The translations under genes were made by a program, and so were the position numbers. The notes beneath the pieces were generated by a model. That model made no database searches, was not told the DNA's origin, and saw nothing but the letters and a program-made list of their open reading frames with translations. From contig DMTA01000531.1 of NCBI GenBank assembly GCA_003454835.1, positions 1 through 10,134 of the forward strand: a stretch of DNA of 10,134 nucleotides, read 5' to 3'. The stretch is from Achromobacter sp. GTDB taxonomy: Bacteria; Pseudomonadota; Gammaproteobacteria; Burkholderiales; Burkholderiaceae_B. Positions 1 through 7,515 of this stretch are shown piece after piece (the stretch's first letter is position 1; each line of letters starts with the position of its first letter).

Positions 1-1508
1 TGCGCCTGTTCCTGCAGCGAGCCGGCGGCGGCCGCGGCTTGTTCCACCAGCGCGGCGTTCTGCTGCGTCACTTCGTCCATCTGCGACACGGCGCGGTTGA
101 CCTGATCAATACCGCTGGACTGCTCTTCGGACGCGGCCGAGATCTCGCCCATGATGTCCGTCACGCGCTTCACCGAGGACACGATCTCCTGCATGGTGGA
201 GCCGGCGCGTTCGACCTGCTGCGAACCCGCGCCCACCTTGCTTACGGAGTCCTCGATCAGGCCCTTGATTTCCTTGGCGGCCTGGGCGCTGCGCTGCGCC
301 AGCGAGCGCACTTCGCCCGCCACCACCGCAAAGCCCTTGCCCTGCTCGCCGGCGCGGGCGGCTTCCACCGCCGCGTTCAGCGCCAGGATGTTCGTCTGGA
401 ACGCAATGCCGTCGATGACCGACACGATTTCCGAGATCTTGCGCGAGCTGGCCGAGATCTCCTGCATGGTGTTGACGACTTCCGACACGGCCGAACCGCC
501 GCGTTCAGCCACGTCAGACGCGCTGGCGGCCAGTTGATTGGCCTGGCGGGCGTTGTCCGCGTTCTGCTTGACGGTCGAGGCCAGCTCTTCCATCGAGGCG
601 GCGGTCTCTTCCAGCGAAGCGGCCTGCTGCTCCGTGCGGCTGGACAGGTCCGTGTTGCCCGCGGAAATTTCACGCGAGCCAACGTTGATTTCTTCCACGC
701 CGCGGCGCACCGTCGCCACCGTGCGGGTCAGGCTTTCCTGCATGCGCTTGATGGCGCCGAACAGGTGGCCGATTTCGTTGGTGCTGCGCACTTCGATGCG
801 ACCGGTGAAGTCTCCGGCGGAGATCTTCTCGAAGTGGTCGCCGGCTTCGTGCAGCGGACGCAGCACGGTGCGGTTGATGAAGATCCAGCAGCCCAGCGCC
901 AGGACCAGCGCAATGGCCAGCATCACGACGGTGACCATGCGCGAAATGTTGTGATCGGCTTCCGCCTGCGCGATGAGCTCGTCGGTGCGCGTGTCCGTGA
1001 ACTGCAGCACGTTGTTGACGGCCTCGCGGAACGCGGTGTTAGCAGCGCCGCCGGCGTCGTTCAGGTCCAGGTAGTCCTGGATGGCCAGATTCCCCAGCGC
1101 AGCGGCCTGGCGGCGGTAGACATCGTCGAATTGCTTGTAGGCGGCTTCCAGCTTGACCACGAGGTCTTCGGAGCCAGCCATGCGCGGCGCCTTGCGGAAC
1201 GAGTCGAACAGCTTTTGGCCATCGGCCATGAGCGTATCGGCGCGCTTGGCTTGCGAGGTCGACTGTTCGGTCTTGCCCTGCTGCATGTCCATCAGCGAAT
1301 TGGCAAGCAGCAGGCGGCCGCGCAGGAAGGTGCTATAGGCGCGCTGCAGTTGCGTCGCCTGGTTGGCATACGCTTCGTTGACCTGCGCCAGCTTGTCGCT
1401 GCCGGAATTCAACCCCATCCACGCCACACCGTTCGAAATGAACATGGCGCCCGTGAAGAGCAACAGCACCAGGATGATGCAGGTGCGAACTTTTAAATTA
1501 CCAAGCAT
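1..1508 (-). CDS. Methyl-accepting chemotaxis protein, C-terminal end cut by the window edge
   Basis: Inner-membrane chemoreceptor that signals through CheW and CheA to the flagellar motor. I read it from an ATG at 1508; 502 codons are visible with no stop before base 1. Residues about 10-32 form the first membrane helix, 33-190 the periplasmic sensor region, and about 191-212 the second helix ([20 protein letters not shown]). A HAMP linker follows to about 268, then the cytoplasmic hairpin. The invariant tip lies at about 362-402, with core [18 protein letters not shown] at 370-387. Glu/Gln-rich segments around 292-309 and 458-492 are likely methylation regions. The sensor resembles a Tar/Tsr-type four-helix bundle, but only Arg65 aligns with the Tsr ligand arginines; the other two positions are Asn70 and Asp74, so the ligand is unknown. 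The start is chosen because it leaves the usual short basic N-terminus before the first helix; the ribosome site is weak. The family is certain, the specific name is not. Confidence 0.95.
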   Translation of the reverse strand, partial: MLGNLKVRTCIILVLLLFTGAMFISNGVAWMGLNSGSDKLAQVNEAYANQATQLQRAYSTFLRGRLLLANSLMDMQQGKTEQSTSQAKRADTLMADGQKLFDSFRKAPRMAGSEDLVVKLEAAYKQFDDVYRRQAAALGNLAIQDYLDLNDAGGAANTAFREAVNNVLQFTDTRTDELIAQAEADHNISRMVTVVMLAIALVLALGCWIFINRTVLRPLHEAGDHFEKISAGDFTGRIEVRSTNEIGHLFGAIKRMQESLTRTVATVRRGVEEINVGSREISAGNTDLSSRTEQQAASLEETAASMEELASTVKQNADNARQANQLAASASDVAERGGSAVSEVVNTMQEISASSRKISEIVSVIDGIAFQTNILALNAAVEAARAGEQGKGFAVVAGEVRSLAQRSAQAAKEIKGLIEDSVSKVGAGSQQVERAGSTMQEIVSSVKRVTDIMGEISAASEEQSSGIDQVNRAVSQMDEVTQQNAALVEQAAAAAGSLQEQA

Positions 1509-1564
1509 GAAATATCCGAGCGTTAAGCAACGAAGAACGACACAACCTACCCTACACGCACTAC

Positions 1565-1594
1565 GGACGCCCCGGCCCTTGGCCGGCAGCGTCC
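1565..1594 (-). terminator. GC-rich hairpin between flgL and the MCP gene, possible terminator
   Basis: An imperfect inverted repeat: the 6-bp arms 1565-1570 and 1589-1594 (ggacgc/gcgtcc) enclose 6-bp arms 1572-1577 and 1581-1586 (ccggcc/ggccgg) around a 3-nt loop, with a small internal loop between the two stems. It lies downstream of the flgL stop in the direction of transcription and 56 nt before the MCP start. There is no run of U after it, so a classical intrinsic terminator is not shown. It could instead be an attenuator, a pause site or an RNA-stability element. Confidence 0.4.
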
Positions 1595-1609
1595 GAAATG
1601 TGCGCCACC

Positions 1610-1634
1610 CGCGGCGCGCACAAGCGGCGCCGCG
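1610..1634 (-). repeat. Second GC-rich inverted repeat directly after flgL
   Basis: Perfect 8-bp arms at 1610-1617 (cgcggcgc) and 1627-1634 (gcgccgcg) with a 9-nt loop, starting 15 nt after the flgL stop codon. With the hairpin at 1565-1594 it makes a pair of strong stems in the flgL-MCP gap. No U-tract follows. It may protect the 3' end of the flgKL message or reduce read-through into the MCP gene; both are inferences. Confidence 0.4.
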
Positions 1635-1649
1635 CAGAAAACTACCGCA

Positions 1650-2909
1650 TCACTTGCGGCTGAACAGGCTGGAACCCTGGATGGTCATGAACGCGGCCGA
1701 GGCCGCCTGCAATGCCACCTGGCGCAGCGCGAGCTGGCTGGCGCCCGCGTAGTAGTCCAGGTCTTCCAGGTCCGACAGCGACTTCGAGTACGACAGGCCC
1801 TTTTGCGTGCCGGTGGCGTCCAGCGCCTCCAGTTCGTTCAGGCGCGCGCCCACGGAAGCGCCCACAGTCAGCACGTTGTCGTACGTAGTGGCCAGCTTCT
1901 TGTTCGCCGTCGCAAGTTCGTTGTTCAGGCGGGCCAGCGCCTTCTCGTCACCGGCGATGGGCGAATCCAGCACCTTGATGAGGTTGTCCAGCGTGTTGAA
2001 CATGTCCACGTCGGCCGACTGGATGCTTTCGACGTTGATCACGTCGCCGTTCTGCGGCGTGCCCTTGACCACGACGGCGACGCCGCCGAAGTCGATGCTG
2101 GCGCCTTCCTTGTATTCCGTGGGACCGGCCGGCGGCGCGGGGGTGGTCACCGGCGGCACGGGCGGGGTGGCGTTCGGGTCGGTCGTGATGACGCGGTAGC
2201 CCATGTTGCCCGTGGCGGGATCCGCTTCGAACTGCAGGCTGAAGCTCTTGCCGATATTGGGGCTGCCGGGCGTGACCGAGACGGTGCCGAACTGCGCGGT
2301 GCCGCCGTTGGCCGGCGATGCGGTGCTGACGTACGCGGTCGAACCCGGATTGGCGCGGCCGAAGATGTCGCTGCCCAGGTCGCTGGTGGACAGCTGGCGC
2401 GATTGGTCGACCTGCACGGTGCGTTCGCCGGTGGCGCCGCTGTAGACGATCTTGCCGGTGGCGTCCTGCGCGTAAGGCACTACGCCGCCTTCGTAACCCG
2501 AGAACAGATACTGGCCGTTGCCGTCGGTGCTGTTGGCAAGACCCAGCAGTGCGTCGCGGGCGCTCTTTAGCGCCGTCGACAGCGCCTGGCGGTCGCTGTC
2601 GGCGAACGTGCCGTTACCGGCCTGGACGACACGCGTGCGCACATCCTGCAGTGCGGTGGTGATCGAGTCCAGGACGTTGGCTTCCTGTCCGAGGTTGGTC
2701 TTGGCCGTGTTGCGGTTCAGCCCGTACGTCGTGTTCATGCTCTGCGTCTGCGCGACGCCGATCGACAGGGACGCCGACAGGGGATCGTCCGCGGGAGTCA
2801 GGAACTTGCGGCCGCTGCCAACCTGTTCGACCAGGCGATTCATGTCGGATTCCTGAGCGAGAACGCCGCTCAGTCCGTTCGAGTACATCATCGTGGTGCT
2901 CAGACGCAT
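1650..2909 (-). CDS. flgL: Flagellar hook-filament junction protein FlgL (HAP3)
   Basis: FlgL is exported through the flagellar type III apparatus and forms the second junction layer, between FlgK and the flagellin filament. The 419-residue product has the flagellin-like N-terminus MRLSTTMMYSNGLSGVLAQ, the helical block DDPLSASLSIGVAQTQSMN at about 41-59, and a helical C-terminal part (about 350-419) ending in SLFSRK, similar to the usual ending of the family. It is about 100 residues longer than E. coli FlgL (317). The extra length is in the middle, including a Pro/Thr-rich linker at 244-264 (NATPPVPPVTTPAPPAGP). The start is supported by GGAG at 2920-2917, seven nt before the ATG. It lies 46 nt after flgK and should share the sigma-28 promoter upstream of flgK. 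No cysteine is present, as is common in flagellar axial proteins. Confidence 0.96.
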   Translation of the reverse strand: MRLSTTMMYSNGLSGVLAQESDMNRLVEQVGSGRKFLTPADDPLSASLSIGVAQTQSMNTTYGLNRNTAKTNLGQEANVLDSITTALQDVRTRVVQAGNGTFADSDRQALSTALKSARDALLGLANSTDGNGQYLFSGYEGGVVPYAQDATGKIVYSGATGERTVQVDQSRQLSTSDLGSDIFGRANPGSTAYVSTASPANGGTAQFGTVSVTPGSPNIGKSFSLQFEADPATGNMGYRVITTDPNATPPVPPVTTPAPPAGPTEYKEGASIDFGGVAVVVKGTPQNGDVINVESIQSADVDMFNTLDNLIKVLDSPIAGDEKALARLNNELATANKKLATTYDNVLTVGASVGARLNELEALDATGTQKGLSYSKSLSDLEDLDYYAGASQLALRQVALQAASAAFMTIQGSSLFSRK

Positions 2910-2955
2910 GGTGCAGCTCCGTAATGCTTTCTAGTATTCACAGTCAACGTTCTGA

Positions 2956-4629
2956 TCAGCCGCGCAGGCCCAACAGCGTGTCAAAAATGGTGCTTGCCAC
3001 ATCGATGATGCGGGCGCTGGCCTGGTATTGCTCCTGGTACAGCGACAGGCTTACGTATTCTTCGTTCAGGTTGACGCCCGACACCGCCTGCTGGGCAGCG
3101 GTCGTCTGCTTGACCAGGTTGACCTGCGCCGTGGCGGCCGTCTTGATCTGCTGTGTCTGCACGCCGACGGTGTTCACGACCTGGGCGAACATGTCGTTGA
3201 TGCTCATCGTGCCGTGGCTCAGCACCTTGCTGGTTTGCAGCTGCGCCAGCTTCAGGGCGTTCTTGCCGTTGGCGTCGCCGCCGTCCGCATCCGCCGCGGC
3301 AACCTTGTCCGGATCCGTGATCAGGACGTTGATGTCACGTGCGGCATCGCGGGTGGGCGACAGCGACCACTTGTCGCCGGCCTGGGGCGGCGCATTGATG
3401 GTCAGCGTCAGGCCCATCTCGCTTTCGAGGTTCAGCGTGGCCGTGGGCGGCGTGCCGGTGGCCGGGCCGTTGTAGACCTGCGAGCCTTCCGGCATGCGCA
3501 CGACCTGGTAGTTGGTGCCGTCGAACGAGATCTCGTAGTCCTTGGCATTGATGTTTGCCAGGTTGGTGAATTCACCCGAGATCTGCGCGTTGCTCTTGTT
3601 CTGCGTGTTCGGCACGCCCTGGGGCGAACCGATGCTGAAGAAGTCCGTACCCGGATTGCCGCCCTGGTCCAGACCCTGCTTGTGCTGCTCGTTGAACGAC
3701 AGCGCCAGGCCGACGGCCATCTGGCCGAGCTGGTTCTGCATGAGGTCCAGGGACGAGGCGCGGAACTGCAGCAGTCCGCCCAGCTTGCCGCCGGAGATCT
3801 CCATGTCCTTCATTTCGACCGCGATCGTCTTGCCGGTGCCCGCGGGCAGCGTGTAGGCAATGGCCGTGCGGCCGGCGTCCGCGGAGGACGGCACGGCTTG
3901 CAGCGGGTAGATCGTGTTGCCCGACAGCAGCGACTGGCCGCCCTTCGTGAGCGAGATGCTGATCTTGTCGCCCTGCTCGTACGTCGTGATGCCGATGAGC
4001 TGGTTCAATTCCATGACGGCCTGGTCGCGCTGGTCGAGCAGGTCGTTGGGGGGGCTGCCGCCAGCCTTGCCTGCCGCAACGGAAATCTGCTGGTTCAGGT
4101 CGTCGATGCGGGTCAGGTAGCTGTTGACCTGGTCGACCGTGGTGCTGATCTGCGTGTTCAGGCCTTCACGCTGCTTCTGCATCTCCTGGTAGGCCGAGCG
4201 GATCTGCGTGGTCAGACTGTTGGCCTGCCCCAGCAGGTCGGCGCGCGCGGCGGGATCCGCCGGCTTGCTGGCCACCGTGTTCATGCTGGTGAAGAAATTG
4301 GTCAGGCCCGGGGCGATGCCGACGGTGCGGTCGGAGAACAGGTTATTGATCTGCGAAACCTGGTCGAGCTGAGCCTGGAGCTGGGCGCCGCTGCCGGTCG
4401 CGCCGACGAGCTGCTTATACAGGAAGCTGTCGTAGCTGCGAACGACGGTGTCGACCTGGACGCCGCGGCCGATGTAGCCGTTGGTGGTCGCTTGCGCGCC
4501 CGCCGTCGAGGTCATGACGCGCTGGCGGTTGTAGCCGACCGTGGTGGCATTGTTGATGTTGTGGCCGGTGGTTGCCAGGCCGGCTTGCGCCGCGTTCAAC
4601 CCGCCCAATGCCGTTTTGTACAAATTCAT
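2956..4629 (-). CDS. flgK: Flagellar hook-associated protein FlgK (HAP1)
   Basis: FlgK is the first hook-filament junction protein. It is secreted by the flagellar export apparatus and caps the finished hook. The 557-residue product is close to the E. coli length (547). The N-terminus MNLYKTALGGLNAAQAGLA and the rod-hook family motif NINNATTVGYNRQ (24-36) are diagnostic, as is the C-terminal helix with NLNEEYVSLSLYQEQYQASA followed by a tail ending FDTLLGLRG. The central part (about 340-450) is the variable surface domain; it contains a Pro/Gly/Thr-rich loop (YNGPATGTPPTATLN). The ATG at 4629 gives the expected terminus; the ribosome site is poor (GGGG about 10 nt upstream). It is first after the sigma-28-like promoter at 4679-4705 and is followed by flgL, the usual late-expressed pair. 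Confidence 0.97.
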   Translation of the reverse strand: MNLYKTALGGLNAAQAGLATTGHNINNATTVGYNRQRVMTSTAGAQATTNGYIGRGVQVDTVVRSYDSFLYKQLVGATGSGAQLQAQLDQVSQINNLFSDRTVGIAPGLTNFFTSMNTVASKPADPAARADLLGQANSLTTQIRSAYQEMQKQREGLNTQISTTVDQVNSYLTRIDDLNQQISVAAGKAGGSPPNDLLDQRDQAVMELNQLIGITTYEQGDKISISLTKGGQSLLSGNTIYPLQAVPSSADAGRTAIAYTLPAGTGKTIAVEMKDMEISGGKLGGLLQFRASSLDLMQNQLGQMAVGLALSFNEQHKQGLDQGGNPGTDFFSIGSPQGVPNTQNKSNAQISGEFTNLANINAKDYEISFDGTNYQVVRMPEGSQVYNGPATGTPPTATLNLESEMGLTLTINAPPQAGDKWSLSPTRDAARDINVLITDPDKVAAADADGGDANGKNALKLAQLQTSKVLSHGTMSINDMFAQVVNTVGVQTQQIKTAATAQVNLVKQTTAAQQAVSGVNLNEEYVSLSLYQEQYQASARIIDVASTIFDTLLGLRG

Positions 4630-4678
4630 GCTGACAATGCCCCGTATGTAACCGCAGCTGTTATCTCTGGATACCCCG

Positions 4679-4705
4679 TTTACGGCAGGAGATCACCCAA
4701 ATTTA
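4679..4705 (-). promoter_or_regulatory. Sigma-28 (FliA) type promoter for flgKL
   Basis: On the minus strand the sequence reads TAAATTTG, 11 nt, then GCCGTAAA. The enteric FliA consensus is TAAAGTTT-N11-GCCGATAA. Each box matches 6 of 8 positions, including the diagnostic TAAA and GCCG cores, and the 11-nt spacing is exact. The -35 box (4705-4698) begins with the TAA stop codon of flgJ; the -10 box is at 4686-4679. Transcription would begin about 40 nt before the flgK ATG. In enteric bacteria flgK and flgL are known to be class 3 genes with a FliA promoter, which agrees. That it is active here is inferred. Confidence 0.75.
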
Positions 4706-5680
4706 GAGTCCTTCCAACATCCGGCGTGAATTTTCCACGCTGGATGCCGCGCCCCGCAGCTGACCCATGATGCCGATAAGCTTCTGGGCGTAGCGGGGGT
4801 CGGTCGCGTAGCCGGCGTCCTGGATCCGGCGGGCCGCTTCGACCTCGTTGCGGGCCGTCGTCACGCTCTCGTAGCGCGGGCTGTTGCCGATCAGGCGGGC
4901 GTAGTCGGCGAACGATTCCTCGTACGACGCGTAGGCCCGGAACGGCTGCGTCACCTTGCGGGCGACGCCGTCTTCGTATTCGGTGGTCAGCACGTTGACG
5001 ACCTTGCCCTTCCAGCTCGCGCCGGCCTTGATGCCGAACAGGTTGAAGCTGGTGCTGCCGTCCTCATGCTTGATTTCGCGCTTGCCCCAGCCGGACTCCA
5101 GGGCCGCCTGGCCCATGATGAGACGCGCCGGCACGCCGCTCTGCTGCGACGCCAGGTTGGCCGCGCGCGACATCTTGGACACGAAGTCCACGACGTGCTC
5201 GGGTGCGCCTTCGGCGGCCGCCAGCGCGCGGTCGGCCGGCCGGTTGTTGCGCATCACGTTCAGCAGCGCCGAGACTTCACGCGAGCCGCCGGTCTGGAAG
5301 TCCAGATCGCCGCCCTGCCCGATGCGCTTGACGGCTTCGTCCGACAGGTCGCCGGGCTGGCCCTGCTGCATCTGCGCCAGGATGGCTTGCGACAGACCGA
5401 TGCCGGGCGACGCCAGGTGCAGGGCCAGCTGCTCGTCCGCCATGGACTGCAGCATCTGCGTCTGCTGGGAATCGAACAGACCTTCCTTGGGCGTGGCCTC
5501 GCGCATGCGCTTGACCATCATCTGCAGGAACAGCGCCTCGAACTGCTTGGCGACCTGCTTCTGCTGCTCGGTGCCGGCGGGATCTTTCTTGACGTCGCGC
5601 TTCAGGTCCGACAGGCGGCCCATGTCAAAGACCGAATCCTGCCGGGTGCTGCCGCGTGCCGCGTCGTTGGTGTAAGCCAT
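4703..5680 (-). CDS. flgJ: Rod-cap protein and peptidoglycan hydrolase FlgJ
   Basis: FlgJ has two roles: its N-terminal domain caps the growing rod and its C-terminal glucosaminidase domain opens the peptidoglycan so the rod can pass. The product has 325 residues (E. coli 313). The rod-binding domain spans about 35-105, with QFEALFLQMMVKRMREA and GLFDSQQTQMLQSMADEQ. The hydrolase domain runs from about 160 to 310; the motif QAALESGWG holds the likely catalytic Glu195, followed by FNLFGIKA (212-219), typical of glucosaminidase-type FlgJ. Both domains are present, so this is the fused form of beta- and gammaproteobacteria rather than the single-domain form. The ATG at 5680 lies 5 nt after the flgI stop and has no clear Shine-Dalgarno sequence; an internal ATG (Met20) is possible but would remove part of the N-terminal segment. 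It has no signal peptide, as expected for a substrate of flagellar export. Confidence 0.97.
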   Translation of the reverse strand: MAYTNDAARGSTRQDSVFDMGRLSDLKRDVKKDPAGTEQQKQVAKQFEALFLQMMVKRMREATPKEGLFDSQQTQMLQSMADEQLALHLASPGIGLSQAILAQMQQGQPGDLSDEAVKRIGQGGDLDFQTGGSREVSALLNVMRNNRPADRALAAAEGAPEHVVDFVSKMSRAANLASQQSGVPARLIMGQAALESGWGKREIKHEDGSTSFNLFGIKAGASWKGKVVNVLTTEYEDGVARKVTQPFRAYASYEESFADYARLIGNSPRYESVTTARNEVEAARRIQDAGYATDPRYAQKLIGIMGQLRGAASSVENSRRMLEGL

Positions 5681-5685
5681 GGCCG

Positions 5686-6822
5686 TCAGATGATTTCAAG
5701 TTCGGCGCGCAAGGCGCCGGCGGTCTTCATCGCCTGCAGGATGGCCAGCAGGTCCTGCGGCGTGGCGCCCAGGGCGTTCAGGCCCTTGACCACGTCGGCC
5801 AGGTTGGCGCTGGTGCTGACGCGCTGCAGCGAGCCGTTGTCCTGGCGCACTTCGATCTGCGTATTGGGCACGACCACCGTCTGACCCTGCGTGAACGGCG
5901 TGTCCGGCTGCACCACTTCGTTCTGGCGATTGATGATGACCGACAGGTTGCCATGCGCCACGGCGGCCTCTTCGATCATGACCGTGCGGTTCATGACGAC
6001 CGAGCCGGTGCGGGCGTTGATGATGACCTTGGCGACCGTGGGTGCGCGCGCGACCTGCAGGTCTTCCATCTGCGACAGGAAGCGGGCCTGCGAGCCCTGC
6101 TCCATGGGGGTGCGCACCTGGATGACGCGGCCGTCCAGCGCCGTGGCGGTGCCCTGGCCGAACTTGCGGTTCAGGGCCGTCGCCACGTTCTGCGCGGTGC
6201 CGAAATCGGTGTTGTTCAGTTCGACATGCACGTAGCCGTCGCGCGCGAACGTGGTCGGCACGCCGCGTTCGACGATGGCGCCCGCGCTGATGCGGCCGCC
6301 GTTCAACTGGTTGATCTGCACGCTGGAACCGCCCGACGATGCGCCCGCGCCGCCGACCAGGATGTTGCCCTGGGCAATGGCGTAGACCTGGCTGTCCGCG
6401 CCCTTGAGCGGCGTCATCAGCAGCGTGCCGCCGCGCAGGCTCTTGGCGTTGCCCATGGACGAGACCACCACGTCCAGCGTCTGGCCGGGCCGCGCGAACG
6501 CCGGCAAGGTGGTCGTGACCATGACGGCGGCCACGTTCTTCAACTGCATGTTGCTGCCGGCGGGCACCGTGATGCCCAGCTGCGACAGCATGTTGGTCAG
6601 GCTCTGTTGCGTGAATGGCGTCTGGCGCACCTGGTCGCCGCTGCCGTCCAGGCCCACGACAAGGCCGTAGCCGATGAGCTGGTTGCCCCGGACGCCCTGG
6701 ATGCTGGCCAGATCCTTGAGCCGTTCGGCGTGCGCCGCACCGGCGCCCGCGGCCAGCCCGACGGCCACGCACACCCGCGCCAACAGGGACAGCAAGGTGG
6801 ATATCGGAGTCTGTTGTTTCAT
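5686..6822 (-). CDS. flgI: Flagellar P-ring protein precursor FlgI
   Basis: FlgI forms the periplasmic P ring around the distal rod, in the peptidoglycan layer. The 378-residue product begins with a Sec signal peptide: a short basic start (MKQQ), a hydrophobic stretch, and a probable cleavage site after AAHA at residue 32. The mature part opens with [20 protein letters not shown] and [10 protein letters not shown], the family signature, and remains alignable by eye to the end ([21 protein letters not shown]). E. coli FlgI is 365 residues. An in-frame TAA lies two codons before the ATG at 6822, so the protein cannot start further upstream. It follows flgH by 3 nt and has no visible ribosome site, so translation probably depends on ribosomes finishing flgH. 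Confidence 0.97.
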   Translation of the reverse strand: MKQQTPISTLLSLLARVCVAVGLAAGAGAAHAERLKDLASIQGVRGNQLIGYGLVVGLDGSGDQVRQTPFTQQSLTNMLSQLGITVPAGSNMQLKNVAAVMVTTTLPAFARPGQTLDVVVSSMGNAKSLRGGTLLMTPLKGADSQVYAIAQGNILVGGAGASSGGSSVQINQLNGGRISAGAIVERGVPTTFARDGYVHVELNNTDFGTAQNVATALNRKFGQGTATALDGRVIQVRTPMEQGSQARFLSQMEDLQVARAPTVAKVIINARTGSVVMNRTVMIEEAAVAHGNLSVIINRQNEVVQPDTPFTQGQTVVVPNTQIEVRQDNGSLQRVSTSANLADVVKGLNALGATPQDLLAILQAMKTAGALRAELEII

Positions 6823-6825
6823 GAT

Positions 6826-7515
6826 TTAGAACGGCGAAGCGATCAGGAAGAAGCGTTGCAGCCAGCCCATGGTCTGGACTTCGTCCATGACGCCCTTGCT
6901 GCGATATTCGATGCGCGCGTCGGCCACCTGCGTGGACGACACGGTGTTCGTGCCCGTGATGGAACGCGGATCGACCACGCCGGCAAAGCGCACGTATTCG
7001 CTGCCGCGGTTGATGGCGATCTGCTTTTCCCCGGCGACCTGCAGGTTGCCGTTGGACATCACGCCCACCACCGTGGTGGTGATGGTGCCGGTGAAGGCAT
7101 TGTTGGCGCTGCTGTCGCCCTTGCCCTGCGACACGTTGCCGCCATTGGCCTCGGTGTTCAGATTGGCGTTCGCCCAGCTGTCCATGAAAGACGGCGCCGC
7201 GGCGATGCCCATCGTGGTCGAGCCGCTGCGGTTGGTGTTCGTCGCCACGTTCTTGGACGCATTGGTGCGCTCGTTCAGCACGATGGTGACGATGTCGCCC
7301 ACATTGCGCGGCCGGCGGTCTTCGAACAGCGGGTAGTTGCCGTAAGTCGTGGGCTGGTAGATCGAGCCCGTGGGCTGCGCCATGGGCATCGGCGGCGGCG
7401 GCGGGGCCGCCGTCGTCGGCCCGGTCACGATGGGTTCGGGCGGGATCATGGCGCAACCAGCCGCCAGCAGAGCCAGCGCAGACGCAAGTACCAGGCGCAG
7501 GACAGACATGAGCAT
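6826..7515 (-). CDS. flgH: Flagellar L-ring lipoprotein FlgH
   Basis: FlgH is the outer-membrane lipoprotein that forms the L ring around the rod. From the ATG at 7515 it has 229 residues (E. coli 232). A lipoprotein signal ends in the lipobox LLAAGC, so Cys21 should be lipidated. A proline-rich linker follows (PPPPP at 38-42), then the conserved domain beginning about 50 with SIYQPTTYGNYPLFEDRRPR, GDIVTIVLNERTNASK and later VAGEKQIAINRGSEYVRFAGVV. The C-terminus GWLQRFFLIASPF is typical. I chose the ATG at 7515 because it overlaps the flgG stop as TGATG; a GTG at 7518 and an ATG at 7509 are in-frame alternatives and change only the signal peptide. No Shine-Dalgarno sequence is seen, which fits translational coupling to flgG. 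Confidence 0.96.
   Translation of the reverse strand: MLMSVLRLVLASALALLAAGCAMIPPEPIVTGPTTAAPPPPPMPMAQPTGSIYQPTTYGNYPLFEDRRPRNVGDIVTIVLNERTNASKNVATNTNRSGSTTMGIAAAPSFMDSWANANLNTEANGGNVSQGKGDSSANNAFTGTITTTVVGVMSNGNLQVAGEKQIAINRGSEYVRFAGVVDPRSITGTNTVSSTQVADARIEYRSKGVMDEVQTMGWLQRFFLIASPF

Noticed and set aside
39..1496. A plus-strand open frame of about 485 codons at the low-coordinate end
   Set aside because: It mirrors the MCP gene on the minus strand, which has clear membrane helices, a HAMP linker and the invariant signalling tip. The plus frame is His/Arg/Gly-rich with no domain.
1509..1564. A sigma-28 or sigma-70 promoter directly upstream of the MCP start
   Set aside because: I compared the minus strand with TAAA-N15-GCCGATAA and with TTGACA-N17-TATAAT; TTGTGT is present but no suitable -10 box lies at the right distance, and no GCCG-type -10 box has a -35 partner.
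1600..1621. A further inverted repeat gtgcgc/gcgcac in the flgL-MCP gap
   Set aside because: It shares bases with the longer 8-bp stem at 1610-1634, so the two cannot form together; the longer stem is the better call.
4649..4663. Short inverted repeat taac/gtta in the flgK leader
   Set aside because: Only four base pairs; expected by chance.
3028..4770. A plus-strand open frame of about 580 codons opposite flgK
   Set aside because: Same shadow composition, no recognisable domain; it is the complement of a complete FlgK gene.
5696..7456. A long second minus-strand frame overlapping flgH and flgI
   Set aside because: Rich in Arg, His, Gly and Gln with no domains; it is a frame shadow of flgH and flgI, whose own frames match their families end to end.
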